From Gymnodinialimonas ulvae (GTDB lineage: Bacteria; Pseudomonadota; Alphaproteobacteria; Rhodobacterales; Rhodobacteraceae): DNA of 64,000 nt. Each line of letters starts with the position of its first letter. Position 1 is the stretch's first letter. Made by a program: the position numbers and the translations under genes. The notes beneath the pieces were generated by a model that ran no database searches, was not told where the DNA came from, and saw only the letters and a program-made list of their open reading frames with translations. This document shows positions 18,484-27,991 of the stretch, in pieces. Where the stretch lies: assembly GCF_037543845.1 (NCBI RefSeq), contig NZ_JBBIFX010000001.1, positions 1,957,570 through 2,021,569 on the forward strand, read 5' to 3'.

Positions 18484-19461
18484 ATGACATTCACCCGTCG
18501 CGTGATGATGACAGCGGCTGCCGCAATGGTGGCATTTGCGGGCACGGCCCAGGCCGATGGGCACCAGATGCTCGAAGACTTGCATTTCCTGATCCCCGGT
18601 GGCGCCGGCGGCGGTTGGGACGGCACCGCGCGGGGCACCGGCGAGGCGCTGACCGAAGCGGGCATCGTTGGCTCCGCATCCTACGAGAACATGTCCGGCG
18701 GCGGCGGCGGTGTGGCGATTGCCCACATGATCGAAAACGCCGACAGCATGGACAACACGGTGATGGTGAATTCCACGCCGATCGTGATCCGCTCGCTCAC
18801 CGGCGTGTTTCCGCAAAGCTTCCGCGATCTGACGCTGGTTGCGGGCACCATCGGTGACTACGCCGCTTTGGTCGTGCAAGCCGACAGCCCGATCACCTCG
18901 ATGGATGATCTGCTGACCACGTTCCAGGCCGATGCCTCCAGCTTCGCCATCGGTGGCGGCTCGGTGCCCGGCGGTATGGATCACCTCGTAGCGGCCATGG
19001 CGATGGAAGCCGCGGGCGAAGACCCCACCGGCTTCAACTACATCCCCTATGATGCGGGCGGCGCGGCCATGGCGGGCTTGCTCTCGGGCGAGATCCAGGC
19101 GCTGTCGACCGGCTTCTCCGAAGCGGTTGCATTGGCCGAGCAGGGCGAAGTTCGCATCCTTGGCGTCACCGCGCCCGAGCGTGTCGACGCCTTCGCCGAT
19201 GCTCCCACGATGATGGAGCAAGGCATCGAGGTCGAGTTCGTGAACTGGCGCGGTTTCTTTGCCGCACCAGGCATCGACGAGGCCCAGGTCGAAGCGATGC
19301 GCGGCGCCATCGCAGCGATGTACGACACGCCCGAGTGGGAAGCGGTCCGCGCCCGCAACGGCTGGGTGAACATCCACAACCCCGGTGCCGATTTCGAAGC
19401 CTTCCTTGAGGCACAGGAGCAGCAGATCGGCGACCTGATGCGCACGTTGGGCTTCCTTTAA
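18484..19461 (+). CDS. tctC: TTT-family substrate-binding protein (TctC-like)
   Basis: A 325-residue periplasmic binding protein of the tripartite tricarboxylate transporter family. The signal peptide runs through AGTAQA, followed by the family hallmarks LIPGGAGGGWD and VNWRGFFAAPG. An AGGGAGG ribosome site lies before ATG 18484; upstream in-frame ATGs are not needed. It delivers a carboxylate ligand to the TctAB membrane unit encoded next. The ligand is not predictable from sequence; the adjacent CoA transferase suggests a carboxylic acid that is then activated. Confidence 0.9.
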   Translation: MTFTRRVMMTAAAAMVAFAGTAQADGHQMLEDLHFLIPGGAGGGWDGTARGTGEALTEAGIVGSASYENMSGGGGGVAIAHMIENADSMDNTVMVNSTPIVIRSLTGVFPQSFRDLTLVAGTIGDYAALVVQADSPITSMDDLLTTFQADASSFAIGGGSVPGGMDHLVAAMAMEAAGEDPTGFNYIPYDAGGAAMAGLLSGEIQALSTGFSEAVALAEQGEVRILGVTAPERVDAFADAPTMMEQGIEVEFVNWRGFFAAPGIDEAQVEAMRGAIAAMYDTPEWEAVRARNGWVNIHNPGADFEAFLEAQEQQIGDLMRTLGFL

Positions 19462-19555
19462 GGCCCCCTTCGCCGCTCAAGGCGCGAAATCCAAAGGCTG
19501 CGGCGGCGTTACACCCGCCGCGCCCCCCCTCCACCAACCCGGAAGGATGGCCTCC

Positions 19556-20050
19556 ATGGCGCTGGATCGCTGGATCGCGCTGGTCTTCGTGGCGCTCTGC
19601 GTGCTCTACGGCTATGCCGCGTTCTTCACCATGGACCACTTGCTGCCGCCGTTCATGCAGCGCAACCCGGTCTGGCCGTCGACCTTCCCAAAGATCCTCA
19701 GCATCGCGGGCGTCGTCGTGGGCCTTGTCGTCCTGCTCGGCCTCGAAAACGGGGCCGACACCAAGGAGCCCTCGGCCACAGACATCAACTACCGCAAGCT
19801 TGGCCAATACCACATCGGACAGGCGTTGGGGCTTCTTGGGCTGATGGTGGCATACGCGTTGTGCCTGCGCCCGATCGGTTTCATCGCCGCAACGATCCTG
19901 TTCCTGACCGTTGGGGCCACGATCCTTGGGGAGCGCAAGTTTCACATCCTGATCCCTATCGCGGCCATTGCCACCTTCGTCGTCTGGTATCTGGTGCAGC
20001 AGGTTCTGGGCATCTTCCTGCGCCCGTGGCCCTTCTTCATGGGCAATTGA
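19556..20050 (+). CDS. tctB: TTT-family small membrane subunit (TctB-like)
   Basis: A 164-residue protein with four predicted hydrophobic segments, in the position and size of TctB. The ATG at 19556 has GGAAGGA eight bases upstream; the ATG at 19547 overlaps that site and is less likely. It is followed after 12 bp by the large permease. The family works as a secondary transporter using the proton or sodium gradient. Confidence 0.88.
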   Translation: MALDRWIALVFVALCVLYGYAAFFTMDHLLPPFMQRNPVWPSTFPKILSIAGVVVGLVVLLGLENGADTKEPSATDINYRKLGQYHIGQALGLLGLMVAYALCLRPIGFIAATILFLTVGATILGERKFHILIPIAAIATFVVWYLVQQVLGIFLRPWPFFMGN

Positions 20051-20062
20051 GGAGGCTCCGCC

Positions 20063-21589
20063 ATGCTTGAAGGTCTGATGATCGGGCTCTCGACGGCCAT
20101 CAACCCGTTCAACCTCGCGATGGTCGTGTTCGGCTGCATGATCGGCACATTCATCGGCATGTTGCCGGGCCTCGGGCCGATGTCGATCATCGCCATCATG
20201 ATCCCCGTGGCGATTACGCTTGGCGATCCCACCGCCGCGCTTATCCTTCTGGCGGGCGTGTATTACGGCGCGATTTTCGGCGGCTCCACCTCGTCGATCC
20301 TGCTCAACGCGCCGGGGGTCGCGGGCACGGTGGCCACGTCCTTCGACGGCTACCCGATGGCGCAGAAGGGCATGGCGGGCAAGGCGCTGACCATTGCGGC
20401 CATTTCCTCATTCGCAGGCGGCACCATCGGCGCGATCCTCCTGATGATCTTCGCGCCGATGCTGTCGTCGGTGGCACTGCTCTTCCACTCCGCCGAATAT
20501 TTCGCGCTGATGGTGGTGGGGCTTTCGGCCATCGCGGCCTTCGCGGGCACGGGCCAAGTGGGCAAAGCGCTGATGATGACGATCCTCGGACTGATCATGG
20601 CCACCGTCGGAGAAGGCGCGCTGTTCAACATGCCGCGCTTCACCATGGGGCTGATCGACCTGCAATCCGGGTTTTCCTTCATCACGCTGGCCATGGCCAT
20701 GTTCGCGCTGCCCGAGGCGATCTTTCTGGTGATGAACCCCGCACGCTCGGCCCAAGGCGGCTCGGACGCGTCAGGCGGCAAGATCACAGGCCTGCGCATC
20801 ACACGGGCCGAGGGGCGCGCCATCGCCCCGGTGATCGGGCGGCAATCGGTGCAGGGTTTCTTCATCGGCGTCCTGCCCGGAGCGGGGGCCACCATCGCGT
20901 CCTTCCTGGGCTATGCGGTCGAACGCAACATCGCGCCCAAAGCCGAGCAAGAGGAATTCGGCAAAGGCTCCATCAAGGGCCTTGCCGCGCCCGAGACCGC
21001 CAACAACGCCGCCTGCACCGGATCGTTCGTGCCCCTTTTGACGCTCGGCATTCCCGGATCCGGCACCACCGCGATCCTTCTGGGCGCTTTGATCGCGCTC
21101 AACGTCACGCCCGGCCCGCGGCTGATGACCGACGAGCCGCAGGTGTTCTGGGCCGTCATCATCTCCATGTATATCGGCAATCTGGTGTTGCTGATCTTGA
21201 ACCTTCCGTTGATCCCCTACATCGCCAAGATCCTCGCGATCCCGCGCAACTACCTGATCCCATTCATTTTGTTCTTCACCCTGATGGGGGCTTACATCGG
21301 CCAGAACAACGCGACCGAGTTGCTTATTCTGGTGGGCTTCGGCGTGATTGCGACAATCCTGCGCTTTGCCGACTATCCATTGGCGCCGCTATTGATCGGC
21401 TTCATCCTCGGCACCATGCTGGAGGACAACTTCTCCCGCTCGATGCAGCTCGCCGGCGGATTGGAGTTCATTCTGGACCGCCCGATGACCATGGGCCTGC
21501 TGCTGCTGGCCGCGATCCTGGTGCTGCTGCCAAGCTACCGCGCGATGCGCGCCCGCAAACGCGCGCAAGGTGTGGCGGATGGGGATTGA
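20063..21589 (+). CDS. tctA: TTT-family large permease (TctA-like)
   Basis: A 508-residue membrane protein with about 11-12 hydrophobic segments and TctA hallmarks: GMLPGLGPM near residue 37, YYGAIFGGSTSSILLN near 73, and GVLPGAGATIASFLGY near 270, followed by a TLGIPGSGTTAILLGAL block. GAGGAGGC precedes ATG 20063. It forms the translocation pathway with TctB and the TctC receptor. Confidence 0.92.
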   Translation: MLEGLMIGLSTAINPFNLAMVVFGCMIGTFIGMLPGLGPMSIIAIMIPVAITLGDPTAALILLAGVYYGAIFGGSTSSILLNAPGVAGTVATSFDGYPMAQKGMAGKALTIAAISSFAGGTIGAILLMIFAPMLSSVALLFHSAEYFALMVVGLSAIAAFAGTGQVGKALMMTILGLIMATVGEGALFNMPRFTMGLIDLQSGFSFITLAMAMFALPEAIFLVMNPARSAQGGSDASGGKITGLRITRAEGRAIAPVIGRQSVQGFFIGVLPGAGATIASFLGYAVERNIAPKAEQEEFGKGSIKGLAAPETANNAACTGSFVPLLTLGIPGSGTTAILLGALIALNVTPGPRLMTDEPQVFWAVIISMYIGNLVLLILNLPLIPYIAKILAIPRNYLIPFILFFTLMGAYIGQNNATELLILVGFGVIATILRFADYPLAPLLIGFILGTMLEDNFSRSMQLAGGLEFILDRPMTMGLLLLAAILVLLPSYRAMRARKRAQGVADGD

Positions 21590-21620
21590 GCCCTGAGATG
21601 TGAACGCCGGAGCGTTTGTC

Positions 21621-22805
21621 ATGACCCACCCCCTCGCAAATATCCGCGTCCTCGACCTGACCAACGTGCTTGCGGGGCCGTTCGCCTGCCATCAACTGGC
21701 GCACCTAGGGGCCGAGGTCATCAAGGTCGAAGCCCCCGGACGCGGTGATCTCGCGCGCTACCTCGGCGCCTCGCCAGAGCTCAACGCACAAGGGATGGGA
21801 ATCTCCTTCCTCGCCCAGAACGCGGGCAAGAAATCCATCACCCTGAACCTCAAACACACGGATGGCAAAGACGCCCTGACGCGGCTTGTCAAAACCGCTG
21901 ACGTCCTGGTCGAGAACTTCCGCCCCGGCGTCATGGCCCGCCTAGGCCTCGGTTACGAGACCCTGCGCGACACCAACCCCAACCTCATCTACTGCGCGAT
22001 TTCCGGCTTCGGGCAAGACGGCCCCTGGGCGCAACATCCCGCCTATGACCAGATCATCCAGGGGGCCTCCGGCGTCATGTCCATCACCGGCCACGACCGG
22101 CCCACCCGCGTCGGCTATCCCCTTTCGGACACCATCGGCGGGCTCACCGCGGCCATGGCGATCACCGCGGCGCTGAACGCCGCGCCGCGTGGCTGTTTCA
22201 TCGATGTCAGCATGCTGGAGGCGACACTCGCCACCATGGGCTGGGTCGTCTCAAACCACCTGATCGGCGGCCTGCCCCCGCAGGCCCACGGCAACGAAAA
22301 CCCGACCTCCGCGCCTTCCGGCACGTTTCAGGCCGCCGATGCGCCGCTCAACATCGCCGCCAACAAGGACGCGCAATGGCAGGCGCTCGCGCCCGTCCTC
22401 GGTCGTCCCGACCTCCTCGCAGACGCCCGTTTCAAAACGCGCGAGCGCCGCAAGGCCAACCGCCACGCCCTGCGCGCCGAACTGGAGACCGTGCTGACGT
22501 CACAGCCCGCCGCCCATTGGATCGCGCGTCTCAACGCCCACGGCATCCCTGCCGGCCCGGTCCTGACCGTGCCCGAAATCCTCGCCCATCCACAGATCGC
22601 AGACCGCGACCTCATCGCCCGGTTCGCGCCAAGGACGCTCGATCACCCGGTCGACGTAGTAACCACCGGCTTCCGCATGGACGACACGCGCCCCAACGTG
22701 ACAAACCCACCCCCGGAACTCGGCCAGGACACCCACGACATCCTGCGCGATCTGGGCTATGGCGAGGCGGATATCCGAAGAATGGCCAAAGACGGCGCGA
22801 CCTGA
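21621..22805 (+). CDS. CaiB/BaiF (class III) CoA-transferase
   Basis: A 394-residue type III CoA transferase: N-terminal RVLDLTNVLAGPFA, the LGAEVIKVEAPGRGD block, VENFRPGVM and a candidate catalytic Asp in YPLSDTIGG. The family moves CoA between carboxylic acids. It lies 31 bp after the TctCBA transporter on the same strand and probably activates the imported acid. I prefer ATG 21621 (GGAG eight bases upstream) over GTG 21600. Its donor and acceptor acids are unknown. Confidence 0.9.
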   Translation: MTHPLANIRVLDLTNVLAGPFACHQLAHLGAEVIKVEAPGRGDLARYLGASPELNAQGMGISFLAQNAGKKSITLNLKHTDGKDALTRLVKTADVLVENFRPGVMARLGLGYETLRDTNPNLIYCAISGFGQDGPWAQHPAYDQIIQGASGVMSITGHDRPTRVGYPLSDTIGGLTAAMAITAALNAAPRGCFIDVSMLEATLATMGWVVSNHLIGGLPPQAHGNENPTSAPSGTFQAADAPLNIAANKDAQWQALAPVLGRPDLLADARFKTRERRKANRHALRAELETVLTSQPAAHWIARLNAHGIPAGPVLTVPEILAHPQIADRDLIARFAPRTLDHPVDVVTTGFRMDDTRPNVTNPPPELGQDTHDILRDLGYGEADIRRMAKDGAT

Positions 22806-22920
22806 GCGATGGCGCCATGCATGCGCAATGCCGTCTGCCGCACCTCCCCCGTCACCCTGCCCGCACGCGCGAACACGGGCCGCCCAAGGCGACCCATTCA
22901 AACTCACGATATTGGTATGG

Positions 22921-23010
22921 TGGCGGAGACGAAGGGATTCGAACCCTCGAGACGGTTTCCCGCCTACTCCCTTAGCAGGGGAGCGCCTTCGACCACTCGG
23001 CCACGTCTCC
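22921..23010 (-). tRNA. tRNA-Ser (anticodon GCU)
   Basis: Read on the minus strand it starts GGAGACG and ends CGTCTCC-G-CCA, giving a full 7-bp acceptor stem with encoded CCA. The anticodon arm CTCCC-CTGCTAA-GGGAG gives anticodon GCT, and the T arm contains GGTTCGAATCC. The long variable arm is typical of serine tRNAs. Confidence 0.95.
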
Positions 23011-23020
23011 GTCGACCCGT

Positions 23021-23371
23021 TTAGTGGCAGCGCTGCGTCGGGGCAAGTGGAAAGGCGAGCGGATAAACCGCGTCGAGAAACCGGCCCGGAACGCCCCGTC
23101 CCGAGATCATGCCGAGCTGCGTCGCTGCGGCCAGCACCTGCCAGTGCAGATCGCGCAGAGAGGCCTCTCCATCGCCAAATCGAAGGCGCGCATCGACATT
23201 CATCGGCCGTGCCGCACCCAGTACAAGCGCGCCGCGCATCCGCGACAGGCTCGGGATACGCGCAAGCCTGTCGGCCAGCTCACGCAGGATGGCAGGTGGT
23301 GCCTCGACCGCCAGGATCGGACCGCTTCGGTGGCCGCCCAGAACGGGAGCAAGAGGGGAAAACATCGTCAT
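23021..23371 (-). CDS. hypothetical protein between tRNA-Ser and rarD
   Basis: About 116 residues from ATG 23371, with no recognised domain. The sequence has an LRELADRLARIPSLSRMRG stretch and a C-terminal LRDLHWQVLAAATQLG helix. It is co-directional with tRNA-Ser and rarD. Composition is plausible for a real protein, but with such high GC a chance frame is possible. Confidence 0.4.
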   Translation of the reverse strand: MTMFSPLAPVLGGHRSGPILAVEAPPAILRELADRLARIPSLSRMRGALVLGAARPMNVDARLRFGDGEASLRDLHWQVLAAATQLGMISGRGVPGRFLDAVYPLAFPLAPTQRCH

Positions 23372-23460
23372 GAGCCCAAATCTATGCGCCCGCCCGCTCC
23401 GCAATCAGGGGAAAGTCCGCCGTCCCGGCCCCCTTGGCTCCGAAGCGCTGTCCGCGACCC

Positions 23461-24345
23461 TCACCCCGCCCGCGCCTCGCGCACGAGCGCCAGCGAATAA
23501 AGCGCCAGCGCCCCCCAGATCATCGGAAATGCAATCGCCCGCGCCGTCCCGAACGGCTCTCCGAACACAAACAGCGCCACCACCATGATCAGCGTCGGCG
23601 CGATGAATTGCAGGATGCCAATCGTGCTCAACCGCAGCAATTTCGCCCCGTTCACGTATAATATCAACGGGATCGCCGTCACCAATCCGGCGCAGAGCAA
23701 AAGCCATGTGTCCCCCGCCGCACCCAGAAACGCGCCCTCTCCGCCCAGCCACACCAAATACACCATCGCCGGCACGCTCAAAATCGCCACCTCCAGGAAA
23801 AATCCCTGGTTCGGCCCGATCGGCAGCCGCCGCTTGCAAAATGCGTAGCCGCCCCAGCTGAACATCAACGCAAGCGCCGGCCAGGGCAGGCTCCCCTGCG
23901 CCACGGTCAACACCACCACCGCCAATGCCGCCAGCGCCACCGCCGCCCATTTCAATGCGTCAAGCCGTTCGCCCAACACCACCGCGCCCAGAAACACGCT
24001 GAACAACGGGTTGATGTAATAACCCAACGCACCGTCCAACGCCCGCTCGTTCGCAATCGCCCAGACGTAGACGCCCCAGTTCACCGAGATGAACGCACTC
24101 GTCAGCGCCGCCATGCCCAGCATCCTCGGGCTGCGCAACGCCGCCCGCAAATCCGCCGTGCGCCCGGTGATCCAGATCAGCGCACCGATGATCGGCAACG
24201 ACCACACCACGCGATGCGCCACGACTTCGGCGGGCGGCAAATGTTCCAATGCTTTCAGGTACAAAGGCAACCCGCCCCACAAGACATATGCGCCCGTCGC
24301 ATAAGCGAATCCGGCCCCAGTGTCCTCCGATTGCCCGCCCGCCAT
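23461..24345 (-). CDS. rarD: EamA/DMT transporter RarD
   Basis: A 294-residue, ten-segment drug/metabolite transporter. It has the RarD-type start (AYVLWGGLPLYLKAL), HRVVWSLPI, NWGVYVWAI, LGYYINPL and QFIAPTL. The family includes EamA exporters and RarD (chloramphenicol-sensitivity protein); the natural substrate is unknown. The start at 24345 (ATGGCGGGC) has a GAGGGG site upstream; the longer frame to 24417 lacks one. Confidence 0.88.
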   Translation of the reverse strand: MAGGQSEDTGAGFAYATGAYVLWGGLPLYLKALEHLPPAEVVAHRVVWSLPIIGALIWITGRTADLRAALRSPRMLGMAALTSAFISVNWGVYVWAIANERALDGALGYYINPLFSVFLGAVVLGERLDALKWAAVALAALAVVVLTVAQGSLPWPALALMFSWGGYAFCKRRLPIGPNQGFFLEVAILSVPAMVYLVWLGGEGAFLGAAGDTWLLLCAGLVTAIPLILYVNGAKLLRLSTIGILQFIAPTLIMVVALFVFGEPFGTARAIAFPMIWGALALYSLALVREARAG

Positions 24346-24577
24346 CACCCATCCCCTCGCGCCGCACGCCCGCGCCGCCGCGCACCAAACCCCACCGGAC
24401 CGCGAATGGCAAATCACCGGATGTGATGGGGCGGATCACGAGGTCAGATGGACGCCTGAATGCACCGCGTACCGACCATCCGGACCCGCTCCATTCGCCC
24501 CAAACACTGCCCCCTGTGTCCTCAATTCAACCGTATTGTCCGGCCACACCGCCCCTGCACCCATCAAAGGACCCGCC

Positions 24578-25327
24578 ATGGAAGCGCTCTTTTTCATCGC
24601 ATGCATCCTTATCGTCATCGCCTCCGCGATCCTGCGCTCGCCCCGCATGAAAGGTCGCGCCGGAGAGGCGCGCGTGAACCGCTGCATCGCCCCCAAAGCC
24701 AACGACGACCCCCGCATTCTTATGACCGACGTTACGTTGCCAACTGCGCGCGGCACCACGCAGATTGACCATATCATGATCGACCCCGGCGGCGTTTTTG
24801 TCATCGAAACCAAGAATATGGCGGGCTGGATCTTCGGCGGCGCCAATCAGTCCCGCTGGACCCAAACCCTGGGACGCAGGAAAACGCAATTCCAGAACCC
24901 GCTGCGACAGAACCACAAACACGTCCTCGCCGTGGGAGACGTGCTTGGCATCGCCCCCGATCGCATCGAAAACCTTGCCGTGTTCGTAGGCAACGCGCGA
25001 CCCAAGACCGCCATGCCCGAAACCGTGTTCTGGAGCCCCCGCGCCCTCAAACGCCATCTCGACGCGCCACGCCCCGCCGTATTCACCCGAGCGGATATCG
25101 GCGCCTTCCGGACAGCGTTGGAGGCCGCCCGACTTGAACCGGGCCGTGCCACCGACAGGGCCCACATCGACAGCCGAAAAGCCGACGAACGCGCGCGCGG
25201 CAAAAACGGCTCCGCCTGTCCGCGCTGCGGCAGTGACATGGTCGCGCGCCAGAACCGGAAAACCGGCGAAGCCTTCTTGGGATGTAGCAGTTTCCCGAGC
25301 TGCCGTGGCATTCGAAAAGCCACCTGA
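24578..25327 (+). CDS. NERD-domain protein with C-terminal topoisomerase-type zinc finger
   Basis: 249 residues. An N-terminal membrane segment (about 3-20) is followed by a NERD nuclease-related domain: GEARVNR, then TTQIDHIMID and VFVIETKNMAGWIFG, with the conserved Asp, Glu and Lys of that fold. A four-cysteine finger follows near the end, CPRCGSDM and then CSSFPSCRG. The start at 24578 has AAAGGA eight bases before it. The role is unknown, probably nucleic-acid related at the inner membrane. Confidence 0.8.
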   Translation: MEALFFIACILIVIASAILRSPRMKGRAGEARVNRCIAPKANDDPRILMTDVTLPTARGTTQIDHIMIDPGGVFVIETKNMAGWIFGGANQSRWTQTLGRRKTQFQNPLRQNHKHVLAVGDVLGIAPDRIENLAVFVGNARPKTAMPETVFWSPRALKRHLDAPRPAVFTRADIGAFRTALEAARLEPGRATDRAHIDSRKADERARGKNGSACPRCGSDMVARQNRKTGEAFLGCSSFPSCRGIRKAT

Positions 25328-25504
25328 CGTCGCCTCCGTTCGTGCTGAACCCGCTTCACGTCCGGTCCAAAGATGGCCTGCTTGCCGGACCTGAAACGCC
25401 TGCACCCAGATCGTCGTGACCGACCAGACCTCGCTAGAGCTCGCATCGACCGCCATCACCACACCGACATCCGCGCCGATCCCACCCAGGGCACCGCCCT
25501 CTAC

Positions 25505-25783
25505 ATGATGGTGACAATCACCCTGCTCCCCACTTTCGTGCATCTCATCGCGGGCCTTGGCGCGATGTTCAGCTACCGCTCCCGCGCCCTGGCAGCGCAG
25601 GCTGACATCCTTGCCGACAACCGCGAAACCGGCGCGGAGCTTACCGTCATCGAACGCGGCGACATGGTCGGGCGCGCCCGCCGCATCCGCTGGGTGGCCT
25701 ACGCCTGCGCCCTGACCCTCACCGCGATCCTCGCAGCACTGGTCCTCGACCCGATCCGGTGTCTCACCGTCGGACAGGGCTGA
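25505..25783 (+). CDS. small two-helix membrane protein, hypothetical
   Basis: 92 residues from ATG 25505: a hydrophobic segment near 5-24, an Arg-rich amphipathic middle (SYRSRALAAQA, later GRARRIRW) and a second hydrophobic segment near 70-85. The layout recalls DUF2721 proteins but it is shorter than that family (about 125), so the match is tentative. No clear ribosome site. Confidence 0.45.
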   Translation: MMVTITLLPTFVHLIAGLGAMFSYRSRALAAQADILADNRETGAELTVIERGDMVGRARRIRWVAYACALTLTAILAALVLDPIRCLTVGQG

Positions 25784-25905
25784 CCAAAGCCACCCGCGCG
25801 CCCCTTCATCTTGCAAAAAACCTTGGGGGAGGCGCCTTCAGGCGACGGGGAAGCCCCAAAATGCCCGTCCCGGGCAACGCCCCCAAAACACCCGAACGCG
25901 GAAAA

Positions 25906-27003
25906 TCACCCCGAATGCAGGAAATGCAGGACGTCCCCGTCCTTCACCACATATCCCTTGCCTTCCGCGCGCATCTTGCCCGCGTCCTTCGCAGGGTTTT
26001 CCCCGCCCAATTCGACGTAGTCGTCGTAGGCAATCGTCTCGGCCCGGATGAAGCCCTTCTCGAAATCGCCATGGATCACACCCGCCGCTTGCGGCGCCAT
26101 TGTGCCTTCCTTGATGGTCCAGGCGCGCGCCTCTTTCGGCCCCACCGTGAAATACGTCTGCAGGTTCAGCAGCTCATATCCCGCCCGGATGAGACGGTCC
26201 AACCCGGCCTCTTCCAGCCCCAGCTCCTCAAGGAACATCTGCGCCTCGTCGGCCTCAAGCTGCGCGATCTCCTCTTCGATCTTCGCCGATATCACCACAT
26301 GGCTGTTGCCCTGCGCCGCCGCCATCTCGGCCACCCGCGCGGATTGCGAATTGCCCGTGCCCGCGTTCTCTTCTTCCACGTTGCAGACGTACAAAACCGG
26401 CTTCGACGTCAGAAGTTGCAGCATCCCCCACGCCTTCGCATCCTCGGCATCGACCTCGACCGTGCGCGCCGGGCGGCCATCTTCCAACGCCGCCTTCGCC
26501 GCCTCCATCAGGCGCTGCGATTGCACCGCTTCCTTGTCGCCGCCGCGCACCTTGCGGATGATGTTCTGCAACCGTTTCTCGATGCTCTCCAGATCGGCCA
26601 GCATCAGCTCCGTCTCGATCGTCTCCGCGTCGGCGACCGGGTCCACGCGCCCGTCCACATGAGTGACATCGCCATCCTCGAAGCACCGCAACACATGCGC
26701 AATCGCGTCCGTTTCGCGAATATTGGCCAGGAACTGGTTGCCCAACCCCTCGCCCTTGCTCGCGCCCTTTACCAGACCCGCGATATCCACGAACGTCATC
26801 CGCGTCGGGACCACCGATTTCGACGCCGCAATCCCGGCCAGCTTGTCCAACCGCGCGTCCGGCACGGCCACGTCGCCGACATTCGGCTCGATCGTGCAGA
26901 ACGGAAAGTTCGCCGCCTGCGCGGCGGCCGTCTTGGTCAATGCGTTGAACAGGGTGGATTTGCCCACATTCGGCAAGCCCACGATACCCATCTTGAACCC
27001 CAT
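25906..27003 (-). CDS. ychF: redox-regulated ATPase/GTPase YchF (OLA1)
   Basis: 365 residues, full family length. It has G1 GLPNVGKST near residue 9, NFPFCTIEPNVG, the G3-type DIAGLVKGASKGEGLGNQFL and a VCNVEEEN region. The C-terminal TGS-like domain contains TYFTVGPKEARAWT and ends EGKGYVVKDGDVLHFLHS. It is an ATP-preferring Obg-family enzyme associated with ribosome and stress functions. Single gene on the minus strand. Confidence 0.97.
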   Translation of the reverse strand: MGFKMGIVGLPNVGKSTLFNALTKTAAAQAANFPFCTIEPNVGDVAVPDARLDKLAGIAASKSVVPTRMTFVDIAGLVKGASKGEGLGNQFLANIRETDAIAHVLRCFEDGDVTHVDGRVDPVADAETIETELMLADLESIEKRLQNIIRKVRGGDKEAVQSQRLMEAAKAALEDGRPARTVEVDAEDAKAWGMLQLLTSKPVLYVCNVEEENAGTGNSQSARVAEMAAAQGNSHVVISAKIEEEIAQLEADEAQMFLEELGLEEAGLDRLIRAGYELLNLQTYFTVGPKEARAWTIKEGTMAPQAAGVIHGDFEKGFIRAETIAYDDYVELGGENPAKDAGKMRAEGKGYVVKDGDVLHFLHSG

Positions 27004-27033
27004 GACGGTCCCCTTTGCGAATTCCGCCTCCCT

Positions 27034-27897
27034 TTACGGCGCAGACACTTCCACCGCAAGCGCGCTCTCCGGCACCCCGAACAAGCGTGCCAACGCCGCC
27101 TCGCGACGGGCCAGCGCACTGCCCTTCAACACCACCAATTCCAACCGCCGCTCAAGGCCCTCGGGCCCCGGCAACACCGCCACGTCCTGCGTCGCGTAGC
27201 GCGTCACATCGGGGCGCGGCAGCAAGGTGAACCCCAACCCCCGCGCCACGCATTCCATGATCGCCTCCAGATTGTCCAAGACCACCACATCGCCGGGCGC
27301 ACCCACCGCGCCCGCGATCAATTTCCCAATCCCCGTGCCCGGCATGAAATGGAAAAACGTCTGCCCCTCCAACCCCGCCTCCGCCATCGCGCGCGGGGCC
27401 GCGAAGACAAACGGCTCGCGCCTGAGCAACCTTGCGCTCAATCCCGCCGGCAACCCGTCCGCATTCGTCACCACGCCCGCATCCAATTGCCCGCTCAACA
27501 CCTTGTCTTGCACCACCGCGCTCAACCCGGTCTCGACGCTGAACGCCGCCTGCCCGCCACGCGCCGCCTTCAGAAATCCGGGCAATAGCCGCACCGCCGC
27601 ACTCGTCACAAAGCCTAGCTTGTAGCGCCCCGACAGCCCCTCCGTCGGGCGGCAGATCTCCAACAACCGCCCCTCCCGCGAAAGCACGCCCTCCGCCTCT
27701 TCGACCACCTGTCGCCCCAACGGCGTCAACCGCGGCGGGCGCACCGAGCGGTCGAACAGATCCACGCCCAATTCCGCCTCAAGCGCCTTCATCTGCATCG
27801 ACAGCGCGGATAGCGTCATGCCCAACTGCTCCGCCGCGCCGATGAAGCTGCCCACCTGCGCGACTTTCACCAATGTCCTGAGGCTGCGCGTCTGCAT
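27034..27897 (-). CDS. LysR-family transcriptional regulator
   Basis: 287 residues: N-terminal winged helix (LVKVAQVGSFIGAAEQLGMT, MKALEAELGVDLFDR) and a periplasmic-binding-type effector domain. I chose ATG 27897 because AGGA lies nine bases upstream; ATGs at 27903 and 27906 are too close to it. Divergent from an acyl-CoA dehydrogenase gene, which it probably controls. A dyad AAGTT-N8-AACTT at 27912-27929 between them is a candidate site. Confidence 0.88.
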   Translation of the reverse strand: MQTRSLRTLVKVAQVGSFIGAAEQLGMTLSALSMQMKALEAELGVDLFDRSVRPPRLTPLGRQVVEEAEGVLSREGRLLEICRPTEGLSGRYKLGFVTSAAVRLLPGFLKAARGGQAAFSVETGLSAVVQDKVLSGQLDAGVVTNADGLPAGLSARLLRREPFVFAAPRAMAEAGLEGQTFFHFMPGTGIGKLIAGAVGAPGDVVVLDNLEAIMECVARGLGFTLLPRPDVTRYATQDVAVLPGPEGLERRLELVVLKGSALARREAALARLFGVPESALAVEVSAP

Positions 27898-27911
27898 ATC
27901 CATCATTCCTG

Positions 27912-27929
27912 AAGTTAAAGTCCAAACTT
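27912..27929. promoter_or_regulatory. candidate LysR operator
   Basis: AAGTT-N8-AACTT, an inverted repeat in the 94-bp gap between the divergent lysR-type gene and the acyl-CoA dehydrogenase. Its location is what a LysR autoregulatory site would have, but the even spacing departs from the usual T-N11-A form. Confidence 0.35.
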
Positions 27930-27991
27930 ATTCGATGGTTTTGAACTCTCATTTCCGTATGGTCAAGTCATCACAAACCCGTGAGGCATCC

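Noticed and set aside
22376..23373. Overlapping plus-strand frames around tRNA-Ser
   Set aside because: They run through the tRNA and the CoA transferase end in other frames; Arg/Pro-rich shadows.
25759..27588. Plus-strand frame of 609 codons opposite ychF and lysR
   Set aside because: His/Arg-rich shadow; ychF motifs on the other strand are unambiguous.
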